NCBI GenBank assembly: GCA_027922465.2
Contig: BQMF02000113.1
Span: 248,001-312,000 of the forward strand
Length of the DNA stretch: 64,000 nt
Origin: Turritopsis dohrnii
Lineage: Eukaryota > Cnidaria > Hydrozoa > Anthoathecata > Oceaniidae
Reading direction: 5' to 3'
The translations under genes and the position numbers were made by a program. The notes beneath the pieces are model-generated. The model saw only the letters and a list, made by a program, of their open reading frames with translations. It made no database searches and was not told where the DNA came from. Positions 34,528 to 46,925 of the stretch are shown one piece after another; within the stretch, counting starts at the first letter, position 1; each line of letters starts with the position of its first letter.

Positions 34528-36664
34528 CTAGCCGTCAATGCGATGTCGCTCGCCACGCATGTTCCGCTTGCGTTGTGTCGCAGTCTTTTACAGGCATTAT
34601 TATTTTTTTAATTTATTTCTGACATTCAGAAGATTTAAAACGGGAACAAATAGCAATATGGCTCAGAATATATATTTATACACAAAAGAGAAGTAATTTT
34701 AGTGTAAAAACAGCAATATATAGCACCAGACTATTTACACAGACATACAAAACATTGAATAACAAAATGTTGCAAAATGTTAATTGAAAACGAATTGATA
34801 CCTTCCAACTGTTTCTTTTGTGTCAAAGTCACATTGCACAGCAACCATTTATGAATTTTTGAAATAATATATAGTCTGTTCTTCCCAAAACCATCAACAC
34901 CATGATAAAAACCATGAGTTTTATTTCTTAAACGGTTTACATGCTTTTTTATTATTAATCTCACCTAAAAAAAATATTTCAATTGTATAAAAATGCAGAA
35001 AAAGGTAATCATGCTATGACATGGTTGAAATAAAAAACAAAACAAAAAACAAAAAGTAAATTTATGTACGCATTTATCCTAAAAATAATTAATTAAAAAC
35101 ACAAGTTCAATGACAGAATTTGTATAGCTTTAGATTGGAAAGTCTATAAAATCACCCAATACTGTGAGTCAATACGGGTTTAACACTCAACACTGGAGCT
35201 AAACTATATAAAGACTTTTAACGTGTGATACACAACCAAACATCAAAATAATAAAAATAATTGAAATAATGAAATGCCCTAGCCATAATTTAATACCGAA
35301 AAGATAAGAAGTAACAGATAAAAACATAATGCCAAACTTATATACCCAGGCATAGTACGTAAACAACTACCATAACACAAAATAATGTGTAATCATGACA
35401 AAATTTCAGAATCCATCCAGCAATGCAATGCTTCTTATTTGTAGTAGCACAGTCTTATCACATTTTACAGCAATAATTAATGAATTTCTGAAATACATAA
35501 CTAACTAACCCTTAACTAACCCTCACAACATCATAATTTAACCATGTGCTTCATTTATTTAATGGCTTATATACACTTTTTGACCTAAAAGAAAAAGATT
35601 TCAGTGAAGAACAGCTACAATCCACACTACTGCAACAACCATATTGAAGCAAACAAAAGTAAAAGACATAAATGACAGACAGGCAAGAGAAAGAAAGCAC
35701 CAAACATCGTCAATAAAATATACAGGAAAATTTTAAAAAAGCAGACATGGTTGAGATGAGATAAGACAACATAACACGTTTCCATTTCCACAGTCATGAG
35801 AACCATTTTTAATTGATCTGTAAATAAACAAATCTTCTTTGCTAACTAATGGCGCGCGTTACCAAAACAAATTTTTACTCCGCTCCCCACCTCGTCTTCG
35901 TTGCTCCATAGTCTTTTGACTATGGTTGCTCCATCTCCTCTTCGTTTTTATTCAGCTTCTACATCCTAAACGATGGAATTACTTTAACTCATACACTCAC
36001 ACATTTGTAAGATATCTTTTCAAAACAAACTTAAAATTAAAACCATTGATTACCGTGTAAATAAACATCATTTTTTCTGTAGCCAATTTTTAAAAACTTC
36101 ACTGCACTTCTTCTGTTCATTCCATTTCATAACTAAAACGAAATAAGTAAAACCCTGAAAATGTGCTGGATACTCAACTCGCATTTCTTCTGTGCTTTTA
36201 CATCGTAAATAAACAAACATAAAATGCATCAATACAACTAACTAACTCGCTTCCACGTGCTACCCGTTGTTCTCTTATTAGTCTAAAATGCTATAACAGT
36301 AAAAGTTTAGCAATAAACACGATAGTAAAACGTTTTATAATAATAAAACATTCGTATGTATACAAACCTGTGTTTCTTCGTCAAATTCACAACGAAGAAA
36401 TGAAATCTATTATTAACGACCGAAATTTTTGGAAATTTTCAGCCAATCAAAAAAGCGCATTTGAAGAGTTTTCCTTTATTAGCCAATGAAAACGATCAGC
36501 GGCGGGATTTCCCCATATACTCATCGTAAGAAAACGGTCTCGCCTCTGCGTACAATTACAACGAAAATGGAAAAAATAAGAAGGTTTTGACCGTGAAAAA
36601 AAAGTAAATATGTCACTCCCTAAAATAAAAGTGGTATGCACAATTGCGAATTAATATAATAAGA
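34528..36664 (-). mobile_element. Helitron-like element family C, copy 2
   Basis: 2137 bp on the minus strand. Its 3' CTAG is at 34528-34531, with the GCGAGCGAC hairpin region next to it. Its 5' TC is at 36663-36664, followed by TTATTATATTAATTCGC. It is the inverted partner of 30994-32736. Its 5' end abuts the CTAG of the next element with no base between. Confidence 0.65.
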
Positions 36665-37232
36665 CTAGTATCTCGCGTAAAAGTTATTTACAACTTTAAT
36701 TTCAAAAAGAATCTGCCGAAATACGACGCGTTCCCGTGTGCGAACCCGGTGACAAAAATTTCAATAAAAGAATCGGGACTGGAAAATGTATCCATGTTGT
36801 GGAGCTTGAAAAACTGAGCAAAAAAATGTATTGGGATGGTTTCTTTACGACCAACCGTTGCAGAGATATCATCTATCAAAGATTTTAATGACGTTATATC
36901 GGCAGTACCAAATAAAATTTAGACCCAAATGTTTCGTCACCCCATCACCCGTATTGCGGGCCCTAAAAAACGTCAGTTATCCCTATTGGTTCTCGAGATA
37001 TTTCCCAAGAAACGTTGCGTTCGATTGGGGATGCAATGCAAGGTTCCCCGTGATCATAAAAACATCTGACGTCAAATTCCAGGTGCTATTATACTAATCG
37101 TGAATGTGTCTTGCGTGGTCGAACTGCCGCTATATGATCACAATTAAGAAAATTTTGACCATTAAAAAACAAAAAAAAATACACTCTCTAAATTAAAAGT
37201 GGGATGCACACACGCGAATTAGTATAATAAGA
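36665..37232 (-). mobile_element. Helitron-like element family D
   Basis: 568 bp on the minus strand. The 5' end is TCTTATTATACTAATTCGCG, as in family C. The 3' end is a GTAAA/TTTAC hairpin followed by CGCGAGATACTAG at 36665. The 3' half matches 61620-61908 ('tgcaacggttggtcg', 'ctacaacatgga'). It lies head to tail between two family C elements. Confidence 0.6.
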
Positions 37233-38356
37233 CTAGCCGCCCAGGAGACGTCGCTCGCCACCCATGTTCAGCATGCGTCCAGTTCACAAAAAATAAAGAC
37301 AAGAATTGGCAATGGTAAGATTGCCCATGTTGTAGAGTATTGAATACTGGTAATAATTTTTACCGGTTTTAGTCAATGTGAGTTGAACCGAGAGAGAGAA
37401 TTAGTCAATTAAATATTTACCAACTATTTACCTAATCATAATGAAAATTTTTACCCTGGAGACGCGAATTATAAACAAACATCGCAACACTTAAAATGCC
37501 CTACTATTGACCGAAAAGTATTTTGTTGATACACAGAAAATGCAATGTAACTTCTACGTTCTAATGCAAACCTATACACCAAAGAATCCAACATCCTACT
37601 ATTATAATAATGCGTAAAATGCATATGTGTATCACTAGAACTGAACCGAATAAAGGTTTCGAAAACTTATTTTTTACCCTGGAGACGTGAAACAAACATT
37701 GCAATACTTAAAATGCCCTAATTCAGACCAAAATCCTGTTTTTACATGCAGAAAACTTAATGCAGAAACAAATGGCAATTCAACAAGTATATATCGTATA
37801 TACACAGAATAGAAGTAACTTTAGTGTAAAAAAAGCAATACATAATACAGAACACAAAAGCAAACATTGAATAATATTACAAAATGTGAATTGAAAACAA
37901 ATCGAACTGTGTTTCTTTCGTGTCGACGTTACATTGGACAGAATTTTTGAAATTGATAATCTGTTCTTCACCAACCATCAACATCATGATTTAAAACATG
38001 AGTTTCATTTCTTTATGGTTATTGTATTTTTTATTTTGCTTATATAAAAGAAAAAAGATTTCGAATGCACAATGATTCAAATACCTAATCGTATTATGAC
38101 AAACAAACAAACAAACAAACAAACAAACAATAAAAAAGGAACTTCGAGAAGATATACTAAACTAAAAATTAATAATTGAAGACACAAAGTTAATAAGAGA
38201 ATTTGTATAGTTAAAGATTTTTTAACATATGAAAACATTCAAATGACATACAAAAAACCTTAACATACTATGACGATATTGAAAGAAAGCAAAACAAACT
38301 AAAAAAAACTTCAAGAACACATTTACGTTATGAATCTATATATTAATAGCCGATTC

Positions 38357-38401
<45 letters not shown>

Positions 38402-40230
38402 TTGTTTGTTTGTAAGTCACACAAAATGGTAGATTGAGTTGTGAGCGAAATTATTTCTTTTTTTGTTTGCGACGTGAGTTCGAAGCAAATACATTGCAAC
38501 CCCAATCGAACGTGACTTCTTTTGAATGATGAACTAATAGGAATAACGTTTTGTTTTTATCATTATTGTTAGTTTTATGTTCCATGTTGACTTGGCTTTG
38601 AAAACAGTACATCAACTAAATACAAAGAAACTAACTGATTAAACATTTTGGACAAAAAGCAGCAGTGGCAGAACGTGGCAGCATGTTCAGTTTGCCACTA
38701 ACTCTTGCGTGACTGTCTGAGATGGGTGAACTTTTTTTTTGAGCAATCAAAATGTTTAAAAACCGATAGGTAAAAAAAGAGTATCATAAAACAAAATGTT
38801 TTTTTTTTTTGCTTTTCTTTTAATAATTTAATTTCTTCTTTTAATTGTTAAGCGTTCTGATCGAACGTTTTTTATTTTATTTATTCATTTAATTTAGCAC
38901 GTGCCTTTTTTCTCTCCTCCCGTGTGATCTTTTTAAGAAGAGAAACCATTTTCCCCCTGTTTGATAGTACCCATGTTAGAGCCCAAAACCTTTTTAAAAC
39001 AAAAGCTAATAAAAAGTTGAAGTTTTTTCTCCCTGCGTTTTGAGTGTATTGTTGTACTGATCAACGATTGTTTCCAAAAATAAATAAGTAACACATCATG
39101 AAATTTGTTTTTTTCTGGAACCATTGTTTAAACTGATATTTGATATTTGATTTCGAATTTGCCTCTGGCTGAACACAGGTTGTACGAGCCGTTTTTCAAG
39201 GAGGTTTACTGGTGTCTCCGGGGTGACACAGAGCGGGTGCACATGGGCGATTAGCGCCGCCGCCTTGGCGTCTAGTAATAATTAAAAACACAAATATTTT
39301 TTAACAAATGAAAACATTCAAAAAGTATACAAAAAAACCTAATCATACAATGATGATATCGAAAGAAAAACAAGACAAACTAAAAGAAACCTTGAGAAAG
39401 CATTAGCCTTAAAAATAATAATGAAAAACAAAATCGTAATGACAGTACATTGAACATTGACATCTGTGGAACCATTTTTAAACTCAGTGAAAAACTCCTC
39501 TGGCTTATTCACAACAGAGGATTATATATACCTTTTAATAATCAATTCACATCATCTTCATGTTAGTAAACAACATCTTCTGCTCTTCTGCTGCAGCCAT
39601 TTTTAAACACTTCTAAACTCTTTACTTTCTATATTTCATTTCTGTAAACAAATAACTAATACTGTATTTACTTTCCAGCACACTTTCCTACTGCAAACAT
39701 GTACTAAATACCTCTGCAAACTTTCCTTACTTTCCAGTAAGTTTCTACTGTACATGATGCACAGAAATATGTTCTCCTTTCAATCTTGCCAGCATTTTGT
39801 GCTGAAAAAAATAAAACAGATTTCTTGTTTGCCAACACTGTTTCTGACTTGATATTGGCCCAGTAATGATCGAAGATTAAAGGTTTTTGTAATGAGAAAT
39901 TCACCCAGTCTTGCTTCGTGCTCAACTAAATTCACCTTTGTCAGCTTTGTGCTAAACTGTCTGTAGACTAACGGATTTAATAACGGATTCTGTTGCCATC
40001 GATTTTTGATTTTCGGCAACCGATCAAAACGGCGAAAAAAAATTTCTTGCGTTTTGATTGGCTTTAAAAAATGACGTTAGATTCCCCGTGCTCTAATCGT
40101 GAATGTGTCGTGCGTGGTCGAACCGCCGCTATATGACCACGATTAAGAAGATTTTGACCATTAAAAGAACAAAAACACAACACTCTGTAAGTTAAATGTG
40201 TTACACACGATTGCGAATTGGTATAAGTAA
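37233..40230 (-). mobile_element. Helitron-like element family C, copy 3, interrupted
   Basis: The 3' CTAG is at 37233, preceded on the minus strand by the hairpin region GCGACGTCTCCTGGGCGG. The 5' end is near 40230 (TTATACCAATTCGC). It is the closest relative of 3991-5792. A complete family A element occupies 38335-39275. Frames in it are shadows. Confidence 0.65.
38335..39275 (+). mobile_element. Family A Helitron-like element, solo copy 5
   Basis: 941 bp, TCTATATATTAATAGCCG to CTAG, with A before and T after. The microsatellite is an unusually long GTCT run. The hairpin is decayed (GCCGCC..GGCGTC), and an extra segment of about 60 bp at 39060-39140 is not in the array copies. It lies inside a family C element whose uninterrupted sequence can be read in sister copies. 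Confidence 0.75.
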
Positions 40231-41337
40231 ATAATTGGATTTCTGCGAAAGCAAGAAATAGTTTAAAACCGGCTTTGTTTTTCTTTTCTTTTTTTTTTTT
40301 CTGCTGTCCAAACCTAGCGGTTTTTTGAAATTTCGTGCGTACATTTACATGAAAACTACCAAAACATTCTTTATAAAGTATTTTAGTGTTTTGCCACTTT
40401 TTCACGAAAAATCAGACATTTCTCCCACTAAAAATACGATGGAGAACTTCAGTTCCACCAAATTCGAAGCATCGCTTGTAACAAACTTATGACTTTAAAA
40501 GTTCGTTGTTGGTAACATCTTGTGGTTCGAAGCTCTCTTGCAGTTAGGAAAATTTATCGAAGTCGTTCATAGTTAAACTTTTTAAAAGCTATATTTTTAA
40601 ATGCTTAGTAGCTAGACTAGGTAGATATATACGTAGTTAGTTTTAAACAAAGTATTTCTGATGAGTTTTTCGCTTTTACTTCTTAATTTTTTTCTTCGAA
40701 AAAGTTTGTGTTTTTTTTTCTTTTCGCTCTTACATCGTTTCTTTTTTAAAAAAAACTGTCATATAAAATGTGTATCCATGGTTACGATTCGCACCTTACT
40801 CGTATTTCTTTTCTTTGTGAAAGCTTCTGTTGTTTTTAGTTTAGTCCTATTTACACTTTTTAATCATCCCTGGGAACAAAAGTTGACAAACTTTCTAGCA
40901 GGATTAGTTGTTATAGTTCTATTTTTATATATCTATTTTTGATCTATATATATATCAGTTATGCTTTCTTGGATTCCTAGGGAGTGTGTGATCAAAAATG
41001 TGATGTTGTATTGTAGAAGTCATTCAATCTTCAAATTTGAAGAATGTCACTAGTCTTTCATTTTTTATGCTTCAGCTGGTTTCGCAGAAATCCTTATGCC
41101 TGTCAGGGCATCTTGTATATATTTGATTATAGCACTCAGTTAAAGGGGAATCAAACCTTGAGATAAAATTTTGTAAATTCATTCAAAAATCAAATTAATA
41201 AAAATAAAACTTGATTGAGACTAAAAATAATCTTCCTTCTCTTCGTAATTCGTCATAATTGAACCAAAAAACATTAGCGCTGAGGTCAAAGACAGAAGCC
41301 GTAGTCAGGTGATCTGACGTGTATTACGCTGGACAAC
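40231..41337. other. Spacer; weak small hydrophobic frame
   Basis: A 93-codon frame at 40661-40942 encodes mostly F/L, with two possible membrane segments near its end (from M-V-T-I-R-T-L-L). It arises from a T-rich stretch and has no supporting signal, so it is not called. At 41115 the sequence 'tatatttgattatagcac' repeats 2915-2933, where it borders the RT fragment. Confidence 0.35.
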
Positions 41338-42586
41338 ATGGCGGCAACAAAAGTAACGGAAGAAACGGATGTCATATCGGCTACTCCAAGAATTTCTGGG
41401 ATCACATTACCCGTTGAAGAAGAAATTGAAATTATTCGACATTGTAATGAAGAATTGTCTACATCTGAGCAATTTATATTGGAAAAGTTCGAGAACTTGA
41501 AATATGAAAGGCTGAAAAGAGAATTATATTGTGATTTGAAAGACTTACTTAGAGACTATGTGAAGTTAGAGGTATGTAAATTTAAATCGGATGAAAATGT
41601 GGGTAACTGTTCAATGCATTACATTTATGGATCTTTCACATATGTTCAAGAATTGAAAGGTCAAATTGCGTTTCTCAAAAATGAACTTTTGGAAAAGAAC
41701 AATTTTATACAATTGTTATTGCAAAAATCACTGTTGCATAGCAACGATAAATTACCTTCATAGCCAGAATCGTCTAATTCGCATAAACTGCAAACTAAAA
41801 AATCCGTAATTAGAAATGATCAGTTGTGCACTCCTCCTCTGCTATTTCACGAACACGACACCATTGATTTGGTAGATTTTAATACTACATTTGGTGAAGC
41901 ACATAGGCAGTCTTTAGCTGAACAATTAAAAGGAATTCGAGAAGTAAAGCATAGAGATTTTGTTAATGAAAGAGACGAATTAAATGATCATCGCCAAAAA
42001 CGTTTACAAAAATTGGCAGGGTATTACAATGCAAGTGATAATGATTTCGATACTTCTACTGAAAAGGCTACCGATAAACTTGATAAAGAAAGCCATGTTA
42101 CTTATATATTGGGAGATTCCATCATAAAAGATGTTAAAGGGTGGAAGCTTGGGAATCAATTTAATGATAAAATAAAAGTTAGTGTTAAATCATTCTCTGG
42201 TGCAAAAACGGATGCAACGCATCATCGTATAATTCCCTCGTTGAACGAAAAACCGAATAAAGTTATTTTACATGTCGGTACCAACGATATACCATCTGAA
42301 AGAACTCCTGGGCAAATAAGCGATGATATTTTGTCATTAGCTTTGAAAATGAGCAACAGAACGAATGCTATAACTATTTCAGGAATCACTGCTCGCGAAG
42401 ATAAAGGTTACTGCAGTAAAAGAACTAGTTAAATCAAAATGCCAGGATAGAAACATTTAATTTATTGATCATACTATTTCTCCCAAACTTCACTTCAACC
42501 GAAGTAAACTTCATTTAAACCGAAAAGGAACTTCGTTAATATTTCAGAAATTTGTTGACACTTTAAAAAAATATCAAAATGAATGA
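41338..42586 (+). pseudogene. Coiled-coil and SGNH-hydrolase protein, like a LINE ORF1
   Basis: The first part (41338-41763) starts at an ATG in good context and ends in a short coiled coil (L-K-G-Q-I-A-F-L-K-N-E-L). A TAG at 41761 interrupts the frame, which then stays open to 42434 and shifts once near 42410 before the final part ending at 42586. The second half is an SGNH/GDSL-type esterase fold: I-L-G-D-S-I-I (block I serine), H-V-G-T-N-D (block III) and, after the frameshift, L-H-L-N-R-K-G (the region holding the catalytic histidine). Coiled coil plus SGNH is the layout of ORF1 in several cnidarian CR1-like LINEs, as I recall. No ORF2 follows within 5 kb, so it may be a truncated LINE or a domesticated gene that later broke. 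Confidence 0.6.
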
Positions 42587-44100
42587 AATGTAGTCTACAA
42601 CGACGATATAAATGTGAACTCAAGCAACTTATGGCAAGACCCAATGTAGTAATTTCTCAAGTCTCACTATAAGGACACTAATTCATGGTCTCAGACCGCC
42701 AATAAGTCCTTTGTAGTTATTTTTTCATAAAATATAAAGATGTTATATTATTTTAACAATCCGTCATGTCGTTATTTTCTTCGATTATGGTTTTCTTAGC
42801 AACGGGAAAATATTCAATAAAATCTTACTTGTTCCGAATGTATATTTTTAACATCTTTTAAATGTTAGTTTGTGATACAAAGATCGTATGGCAGCAACTA
42901 ATTTTTAATAACCAATAGTTCTGATAGTGAGAACTGACTTTTCCGACATTTTAAACGACAAATACGGCATATGCTTAGTTACGCCGACAATTTAATGGTT
43001 TCTTCGCATCAAATTAACAGCATTGCACTGCAATTGCTTCCAAGGAAAATAATAATAAAAACCTTCGGTTCGGTGTAGATTTCTTAGTTCAACAAAATAA
43101 TAAATTATTACAATTCCGTAGATTTCACCAATGCCGGTGATGAAGAATTTATATTTATATGTATACAACCTACACAACATTTTTAGAAACACAATGAACG
43201 AAAGCCAGACTTTGACGAAAACATTTGACTTTTCTTTTTCATCCCAATAAAAATACTTCAGACAAACTTTAACCAAATGCAAAAAATACAGATAATGAGC
43301 TGAGAAAATATGTTACTGCTATTCCAAATAGTTTTGAAGTACAACACGTAACCCACTGATTCAGTTGATGCTGCGATCAAGAAATATTCAAAGGAATGCC
43401 ATTGGAAAATGTCACATGTAGAAAATGCGGCGTATGCCACATGGAACATTTGATTCCCATAGTTTTCTACACCAATAATACAATAACCATTCCGCGATAA
43501 TTTTGCGAATTGTACTTGAAAACATCTCTTTTTCAGTCATTCAGCAGAACCTTCAGTGATTACCATTTCCTGAATTTTCGAGAAACCGTCGAAATATTCA
43601 GCACAAACGTTCAAACTATGTCGGGTATGTCACATGAATCTAGTTCATTGGATTTCCGTCGTTAAATTTTACAATCACGATCTTGCGTTTTGTAGATTGT
43701 ACATTAAAAACCTCTCTTTATGTGTAAAGTTTTCCAAAAATTTTGAAGCATTGAGTTCAAAACTTTCGAAGCATTGACTTCTTAATGCGTTTGATCTGGA
43801 ATGTTCTATCAAAAAAGATCCGGGGGCTATACTCATCAACGATAGTTCTTAAATGAAATCTTAATTATAAAGAAAACTGCATGTTCTTTGTTTCCCTCAC
43901 TGAACACTTACCATCAGCCGTCTCCTAATCGTTCTTATACGAATTTGGCTCTTAACATTTACCAAAACACATTAAATTCGTGATTCGTGTAATCGTGTTT
44001 ACCCCCTAACTTAGCTCATTGAGAATTTCGAAACATTGCTACAAACCAATTTCATGCCTAGGACAGCTTTTGCTCTTTTTGATACCTTAAATGGGATAAT
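42587..44100. other. Spacer with two overlapping hydrophobic minus frames
   Basis: Frames at 43449-43258 and 43282-42992 (minus) would encode hydrophobic proteins and could be one shifted gene, but no motif is recognisable and the overlap has no intron signals. Otherwise there is no feature. Confidence 0.25.
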
Positions 44101-44112
44101 TTCGTCGGGGAA

Positions 44113-44998
44113 GTGACGAAATTTTGGGCTAGTGACGAAAATTTTGCCCGAGGAATGCAGATCTACGTAAGAGAAAACATAGTGTATCTGATAAAAAACA
44201 TGACTTCAGGATTTTTCAAGTTATGCACAAAAAGGTGCAAATCTGCTGATTGTGTATATTTCTATGAAACTGCGCTCCTTCGTGGTGATTTTCAACGAAT
44301 TCACCCACAAGTTAACACTCAGATACTTGTTGATAGCATTTCCAGTGGAACTAACAAGTGGCGTATCACTTGATAAGGCCTTGGTGTTATATATTAAGAT
44401 TGTCTTTAAATACCATGCATTGCGACAACCATAGGCTAACCCTTCCAGAATTTTTTTTCTTCTCATAAATACAGGAAAAATGGAAAAAACTTCCGGTGTA
44501 AGAGAAAAAAATGTACACTCTAAGGCAATGTTTGAGATGCGCAGAGCTGTACAAAGACATGCAGAAGTCTTTCCCCGAAGTTGTGGGCCATAAGCGAAAA
44601 AAAACGGGAAAAAAACATCATCAGTGACAATGAATGCATTAGCTACATCACAAGAGCTACATATATCGTCGCTAGAGTTATCCGATTTTTCAAGCAGTTC
44701 TTTTCTTGATTCGTCTACTGGGGAAATGATTGATTTCAATATCAATACGCCAAATAAGTCTGTCGATTCGGAGCATGTCACTTTTTTCATACCTAAAAGT
44801 AAATGTAGAAAATCACCGTTTGCCAAAATTGCTGGATCGTCTGCTGTAAAAAGTCTGGATAAAACTTTCACTGAATTATACAAGAAGTTCACTGATATCA
44901 TTCTGAAACTACCTGGCCTGAATTCGACACCACCAAAAAACAAAGTAGAAAAAAAGAAAGAGTTAAGAAAACAACACGGTGGAGTCATTCGATAAAAA
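44113..44998 (+). pseudogene. Unrecognised decayed gene, plus strand
   Basis: Plus-strand segments in changing frames look coding: 44173-44370 (C-S-x-D-C-V-Y-F-Y-E-T, I-L-V-D-S-I-S-S-G-T), a shifted continuation to 44433 (L-D-K-A-L-V-L-Y-I-K), about 44530-44615 (A-E-L-Y-K-D-M-Q-K-S-F-P-E), and 44624-44995, a hydrophilic, S- and K-rich tail. A 255-codon frame covers the same DNA on the minus strand (44988-44221); I prefer the plus strand because its residues are polar and varied, while the minus peptide looks like its complement. No family recognised; possibly transposon-derived. Confidence 0.3.
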
Positions 44999-45000
44999 TA

Positions 45001-45752
45001 GTAGTATGATGCAAGGTTTTAATTGAGGTGACAAACGTTAAAAGCTTTCATAAACAACCTCTTATCGTCTTGAAAAAGAAAGAAGTTAAAGGCAGCAAGC
45101 ACGTTATTGATTGAAATTTTGAAAAGAAAGATATTTGAATTATATGTTAATAGTTGCTTGATCTGTTTTGCAAACAAAAAACAAAGTAGATTAAAAACCA
45201 TGCTTACAGTAATCTCATTCGCCCTCTTCTTTTTAGAACTGATCATTTTAATTTCTTCCAAGGTCTAATTGCTCGATTTGCTTTGTTTTAGTTTTTCAAG
45301 AAAACGGAAATTACACGAACCTTTTTTTTCCTATATACGAAATGTATCGCTGTGTCTGTGTAGGTTGTATTCTAAATTTCGAAATTCTTTATCTTTTAAT
45401 AACCGCCCTTTTCAGACTAACGCCATTCTTGTTTAGGCGCCTTTCTTTTTAAATCCTTAAAATGGAATGAAATCTAAAAATCACCGACTCATAAAGAAAA
45501 GTTTCGAAAAAACTTCCAAAATAACAACAACGATCTAATAACTTTGTACAGTACGCAAATATCTGGTTCCTGCCATAAAAAAGTCAGCTGGTTTATTTTT
45601 TGAAGACAAAAAGGAAAACTGAGGAGCGAGGTACTTTCTCTTTCCATTTTTATGGAAGTTTTTTGACCTGTAAACTATTTGAGTCAAACTTTCATCCACT
45701 TAAGACAACCATTAATAAAATAGAGCTTATTTTATCAAATCTTTTGCTTTAG
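45001..45752. other. Spacer without recognised features
   Basis: AT-rich, no supported gene or repeat. Confidence 0.4.
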
Positions 45753-46925
45753 CAACATCCACTCCTGTTATAAATCATCGCCAGACAGCAGCTAGAATAG
45801 AAGACATAAAACAACTTGACATTCATATTCAACTTGATGGAATTAAACTTCATGACACAATGAAAATATTTCTTGGTAATAATCTTTACCTTGGATAGCA
45901 ACATCAACCCCAAAATAACACTTTTCATGGAACTTGTTATTTCATTTCATAGGAGACCATCCTGAATTGCAAAGTGAATCTGGTAACAGTCAGGGTAGCA
46001 CATACCCTTGTCCATGTGGCACTCCTGTTACTTCATTCACTAATCTGCCACTTTCTTTTTGAATGGAAATTATGTCACTGGAAGAGAGAAAACAAAAAGT
46101 AAGTAAAAGTAAGTAAAACTTTATTGATCTTCTATGAAATAATAGGTAGAAATGTTTTAACTACTTTTAACATTTAAGATAGTGTTACAATGGAAAGTTT
46201 GGCAAGAAGTCTAAAGTGAGGCCATGCAAAGACCTAAGTGCTCAGGATCTTGCTTTGGAAGTCAATCTACGAGGATTGGATAGAGACATTCCTCTACACA
46301 GACTTAAACACAAAAAAGGTTTTGAAAGTTTACTCAAAATACACATGAAGAGCTTAATACGCACTCCTGCTCTTTGTTATGGCAATGAAGAAAAAAACAA
46401 TGAGTGAACTAAATCTTTGCCAATATGAAGTTTCTATGTTTGAAGGACTTAATGACTTAAAAGGTATTAGATCAATATTATAACAATTCATTCTTAAAAT
46501 CAATAATGCTTAATATGAGATTTTGTTTTACTTTTAGGTCACATGTCTAACATCTACCAAGTTTTACCTTCAGTACTAGATGGAAGATCAAAGAAAATAT
46601 TTAAGAGCACATTAGACACTTGTTTTAAAACAAAAGGTAAAATAAAAGGTTTTATTCATTTATTTTTGGAAAAATGTAGAAAAATCTGTCAAATACCCTG
46701 TAAAATCTGTCAGAATAAAAATTCATCATCTATTTAGGAGCTGACTACAGATACTCTTAGCAGTCGTCTATAAGAACCTGAAGATATAAAAGAAATCTTC
46801 AGAACCTTGATAGAAATAAGTCACTACTGCTACCAAAACATTCAAAAGAGAAGTCCTTGAGTTATACTACGTTTTCATAACGTGACATTCAAACACGCAC
46901 TATTATGCATCAACACATTATCAAA
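45753..46925 (+). pseudogene. Intron-bearing gene remnant of a repeated cnidarian family
   Basis: Exon-like pieces have fitting splice signals. About 45753-45885 ends ..K-I-F-L before GTAATA. The next begins at about 45952 and reads G-D-H-P-E-L-Q-S-E-S-G..Y-P-C-P-C-G. About 46180-46463 reads G-K-F-G-K-K, then L-A-L-E-V-N-L-R-G-L, then, after one frameshift, L-N-D-L-K. About 46539-46635 opens G-H-M-S-N-I-Y-Q-V-L-P. A last piece (46737-46925) has G-A-D-Y-R-Y and L-R-F-H-N-V-T-F-K-H-A-L-L-C with stops. The GDxP..Q.E, D-L-K-G-H and L-R-x-H-N-x-x-F-x-H order is one I recall from proteins found in many copies in Hydra and coral genomes; their function is unknown to me. Retained introns rule out a processed copy. 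Confidence 0.5.

Noticed and set aside
37086..37232. Separate 147-bp palindromic MITE with TATACTAAT ends
   Set aside because: The outer end is the 5' terminus of a Helitron-like element whose 3' CTAG lies at 36665; a single 568-bp element explains it better.
40661..40942. 93-codon hydrophobic frame
   Set aside because: Composed of T-runs giving F/L; no initiation or conservation evidence.
42992..43449. Multi-pass membrane protein gene on the minus strand
   Set aside because: Two overlapping frames without splice signals or recognisable motifs; kept only as a note in the spacer entry.
44221..44988. 255-codon minus-strand frame as a gene
   Set aside because: Low-complexity F/S/L-rich peptide antisense to more convincing plus-strand coding pieces; no motif.
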